Of a stretch of 5,949 bases of DNA, positions 4,203 through 5,949 are shown piece by piece. The first letter of the stretch is position 1. Every line of letters begins with the position of its first letter. The stretch is taken from positions 1 to 5,949 of the forward strand of contig DUZC01000197.1 of the NCBI GenBank assembly GCA_013349735.1, given 5' to 3'. Origin of the DNA: Rhodospirillaceae bacterium. GTDB taxonomy: Bacteria > Pseudomonadota > Alphaproteobacteria > Rhodospirillales > Magnetospirillaceae. The notes beneath the pieces are model-generated. The model was not told the origin of the DNA and did not search any database. It saw only the letters and a program-made list of their open reading frames with translations. A program made the translations under genes and the position numbers.

Positions 4203-5949
4203 CTAATAATTTATCTTTTCAATATTGCTGAAAGCGATCTGTAAATTGTGACCGGAGGTGTCGGTAAAGGACACTGTTCCTGAGACATCATGCGTCGTAT
4301 TGTTATTGGTCAGATCAATGGTCCCATGGCTGTTCAGGGCTTCGGTCCAGCTTTGGTTGCCTACGGCCACCGTGACCGGTGTTCCTGCCGCGGTATGACC
4401 GGAAAGATCAACAATATCCGTCCAATTGCTGCCGGTTCCCCCGGTAATATTTTCACCGCCTTTAAGATCCATCAGGAAAGTGTCGCCGCCGGCATGTCCG
4501 TTATTTTGGACCACGACGCTGTTGCCGCCACTGCCATGGCTTAAATCGACGAGATTGTTGGCCATGGCGCTGTTGAAGGCCAGGACGGTATGGCCGCCGC
4601 TGCCGGTCAGATTGACGGTCTGCGCGGATTGCAGATTGTTGAGAGTCAGCGTGTTGGTGCCGCCGCCCAAGCTGTAGACATTGCTGCCGGCGCCATTGAC
4701 GATAAGGTTATTATTGCCATCGCCCAGGGTCACCGTGTCGTTGCCGCTGCCCAGGGTCAGGCTGTTATTGCCGTCATAGGCGGTGATATGGTCATTGCCA
4801 TTGCCAGCCGTGATATTGTTGTTGCCGGCACCACCATAGATCACATCATTGCCATTGCCGGCACTGATGGTGTCGTTGCCCCCCATGAAAGAGGTGTCCA
4901 CGGCCAGACTGGTTTGGGCAAAAACCGTCGAAACGCCATTGCTCTCGGTCAAAGTTGCGGTGCAGCTCAACGCGAAGCTGGCAGCGACATGGTCGTCAGG
5001 GAATTGCAGATAAACGCCGGCAGTGATCTGGGCATCGGTCAGGTGAGCCGAATCGAGCGCATTGCCATTGCCATCGACAACCGTGCAATGGGTTGGAACA
5101 TTTCCCAGCGCATAAGTCATATGGGCGCCATAGGCTTCGTCCCTGGACAGTGCCGAAAGCGACAAAAGCGTTTTGCAGACGCCCGATCCGGTGGTGGCAC
5201 TGCCGTCATTGCCATAGATGGCGTAGTTGCCGTCGCCTTGCGAGATATGCGCATCGCCGCCGCCACCATCGATGCCGCCGTCTGCGCCCGCCGACCCCCC
5301 GAGATGGTTGAAGCCGCCGGTCTGATGGGAGTGGAAGGGATCACTGATCAACACGGTTTCGCTTTGGACGGTGGCGCCACCGTGATTGTCGGTGACCAGA
5401 ACCTGGAACTGGTCGCTGCCGGTATAGCCGCTATTGGCGGTATAAGTGAAATTGCCGTTCTGGTCGAACGTCACGCTGCCATGCGCCGGAGACTCGCCGC
5501 TGACCAGGGCGTAACTTAAACTATTGCCGGTTGCCGCATGGGCACCGACGCTTTCGGTAATGCTGCTGCCGACCTGGGCGCTGAACACCTGTTGCGCATG
5601 GCTGACAGTCGGGGCCGCGTCCAGCACATCCACCGTAACCTGTTGGCTGGTGGTGACGGCTGCGGCGCTGCCGTTCTGCGCGGTAGCATTGATCGAAAGG
5701 GTCATATTACCGACATAGCCGTTGGGCGGCTGGACGCTGATAGAGTCAAAAGAAGAGGAGGTCGGCAGATGCCAGACCCCCGACCCGTCGGCAGTAATCG
5801 GCGTCGATGAGCCATGAATATAGAGCACCGTGCCGGTTGGCGCCCCGGTCACCGTCAGGGCGGTGATGGATTCACCGTGATGGCTGTCGAACACGCCGAT
5901 CTCGAAACTGGTGGAACTGTTTTCATGGCCATAAATCGTCGAGGTCGGC
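4203..5949 (-). CDS. C-terminal part of a large RTX-like secreted/surface protein with Ig/cadherin-like domains (N-terminus beyond window)
   Basis: The reading frame is open to the right edge. The first in-frame start candidate (GTG 5894) is preceded by coding-like sequence (STIYGHENSSTSFEIG), so the gene almost certainly begins outside. Numbering from 5894, residues 1-92 form an Ig-like repeat typical of large adhesins (ESITALTVTGAPTGTVL, TADGSGVWHL, LSINATAQNG). Residues 95-185 are a cadherin-like domain (NFTYTANSGYTGSDQFQVLVTDNHGG). A Gly-rich linker (193-238) leads to another probable Ig-like repeat (240-335). Nine RTX-like nonapeptides follow (338-419). The last part ends in LQIAFSNIEKINY, which resembles type I secretion substrate C-termini. 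I infer a Ca2+-binding extracellular adhesin or matrix protein; no enzymatic domain is visible. Three cysteines (240, 270, 311) are unusual for such proteins. The stop lies 9 bp from the convergent nikR stop. The specific function is not recognisable. Confidence 0.87.
   Translation of the reverse strand, partial: PTSTIYGHENSSTSFEIGVFDSHHGESITALTVTGAPTGTVLYIHGSSTPITADGSGVWHLPTSSSFDSISVQPPNGYVGNMTLSINATAQNGSAAAVTTSQQVTVDVLDAAPTVSHAQQVFSAQVGSSITESVGAHAATGNSLSYALVSGESPAHGSVTFDQNGNFTYTANSGYTGSDQFQVLVTDNHGGATVQSETVLISDPFHSHQTGGFNHLGGSAGADGGIDGGGGDAHISQGDGNYAIYGNDGSATTGSGVCKTLLSLSALSRDEAYGAHMTYALGNVPTHCTVVDGNGNALDSAHLTDAQITAGVYLQFPDDHVAASFALSCTATLTESNGVSTVFAQTSLAVDTSFMGGNDTISAGNGNDVIYGGAGNNNITAGNGNDHITAYDGNNSLTLGSGNDTVTLGDGNNNLIVNGAGSNVYSLGGGTNTLTLNNLQSAQTVNLTGSGGHTVLAFNSAMANNLVDLSHGSGGNSVVVQNNGHAGGDTFLMDLKGGENITGGTGSNWTDIVDLSGHTAAGTPVTVAVGNQSWTEALNSHGTIDLTNNNTTHDVSGTVSFTDTSGHNLQIAFSNIEKINY
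4638..4883 (-). repeat. Nine tandem RTX-like nonapeptide repeats (27-bp period)
   Basis: Within the large secreted protein, consecutive units such as GGNDTISAG, NGNDVIYGG, AGNNNITAG, NGNDHITAY, SGNDTVTLG and DGNNNLIVN follow the GGxGxDxUx pattern that folds into a Ca2+-binding parallel beta-roll. The sixth-position residue runs D, D, N, D, N, D, N, N, N, so only four units keep the canonical Asp. The eighth unit is ten residues long. The 27-bp period is visible in the DNA but diverged, indicating old duplications. Confidence 0.85.

Noticed and set aside
4590..5519. A 309-codon plus-strand reading frame opposite the RTX-like gene
   Set aside because: It mirrors the repetitive Gly/Asn/Asp-rich coding of the opposite strand, giving low-complexity Ile/Ala/Val-rich sequence with no family resemblance.
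5892..5894. GTG at 5894 as the true start of the large secreted protein
   Set aside because: The frame continues upstream without a stop to the window edge, and the upstream codons read like the beginning of the same Ig-like repeat.

Overview
The window looks like a chromosomal segment of a Gram-negative, probably alphaproteobacterial organism (Rhodospirillales-like is my best guess). It is moderately GC-rich by eye. It carries a MexEF-type RND efflux pump, a NikR-controlled nickel permease and a type I-secreted RTX-like surface protein. The taxonomic call is inference from gene content and protein style; no rRNA or other marker gene is present.

Layout from left to right. On the minus strand, 1-1281 is the N-terminal part of an RND inner-membrane pump subunit that runs off the left edge. 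Directly upstream of it, with 2 bp between them, is its membrane-fusion protein (1284-2438). A 67-bp gap (2439-2505) holds a good sigma70-type promoter for this pump operon. An 8+8 bp inverted repeat overlaps the promoter and looks like a repressor operator. Next, also on the minus strand, is a NiCoT-family nickel/cobalt permease (2506-3558). A 140-bp divergent intergenic region (3559-3698) separates it from nikR on the plus strand (3699-4193). That region contains a near-perfect NikR-type operator covering the predicted -10 of the permease promoter. Finally, convergent with nikR and only 9 bp away, a long minus-strand reading frame (4203 to beyond 5949) encodes the C-terminal part of a repetitive extracellular protein with Ig/cadherin-like domains, nine RTX-like nonapeptides and a C-terminal end typical of type I secretion substrates.

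How the genes work together. nikR and the permease form a self-contained nickel homeostasis module: nickel-loaded NikR should bind the operator and shut off nickel uptake. The RND pump is of the drug-exporting HAE1 class (VDDAIVVVEN motif), not the heavy-metal class. Despite its position it is probably not part of the nickel circuit, and its own promoter/operator supports separate control. The RTX-like protein is probably an unrelated neighbour. Its N-terminus and any secretion apparatus lie outside the window.

There is no tRNA, rRNA, CRISPR array, insertion sequence or phage gene that I can support. I see no wholly new system. The most interesting local points are the NikR operator, the histidine-rich tail on NikR, the operator-like dyad at the pump promoter, and a cysteine-containing RTX-like protein with alternating Asp/Asn repeats.
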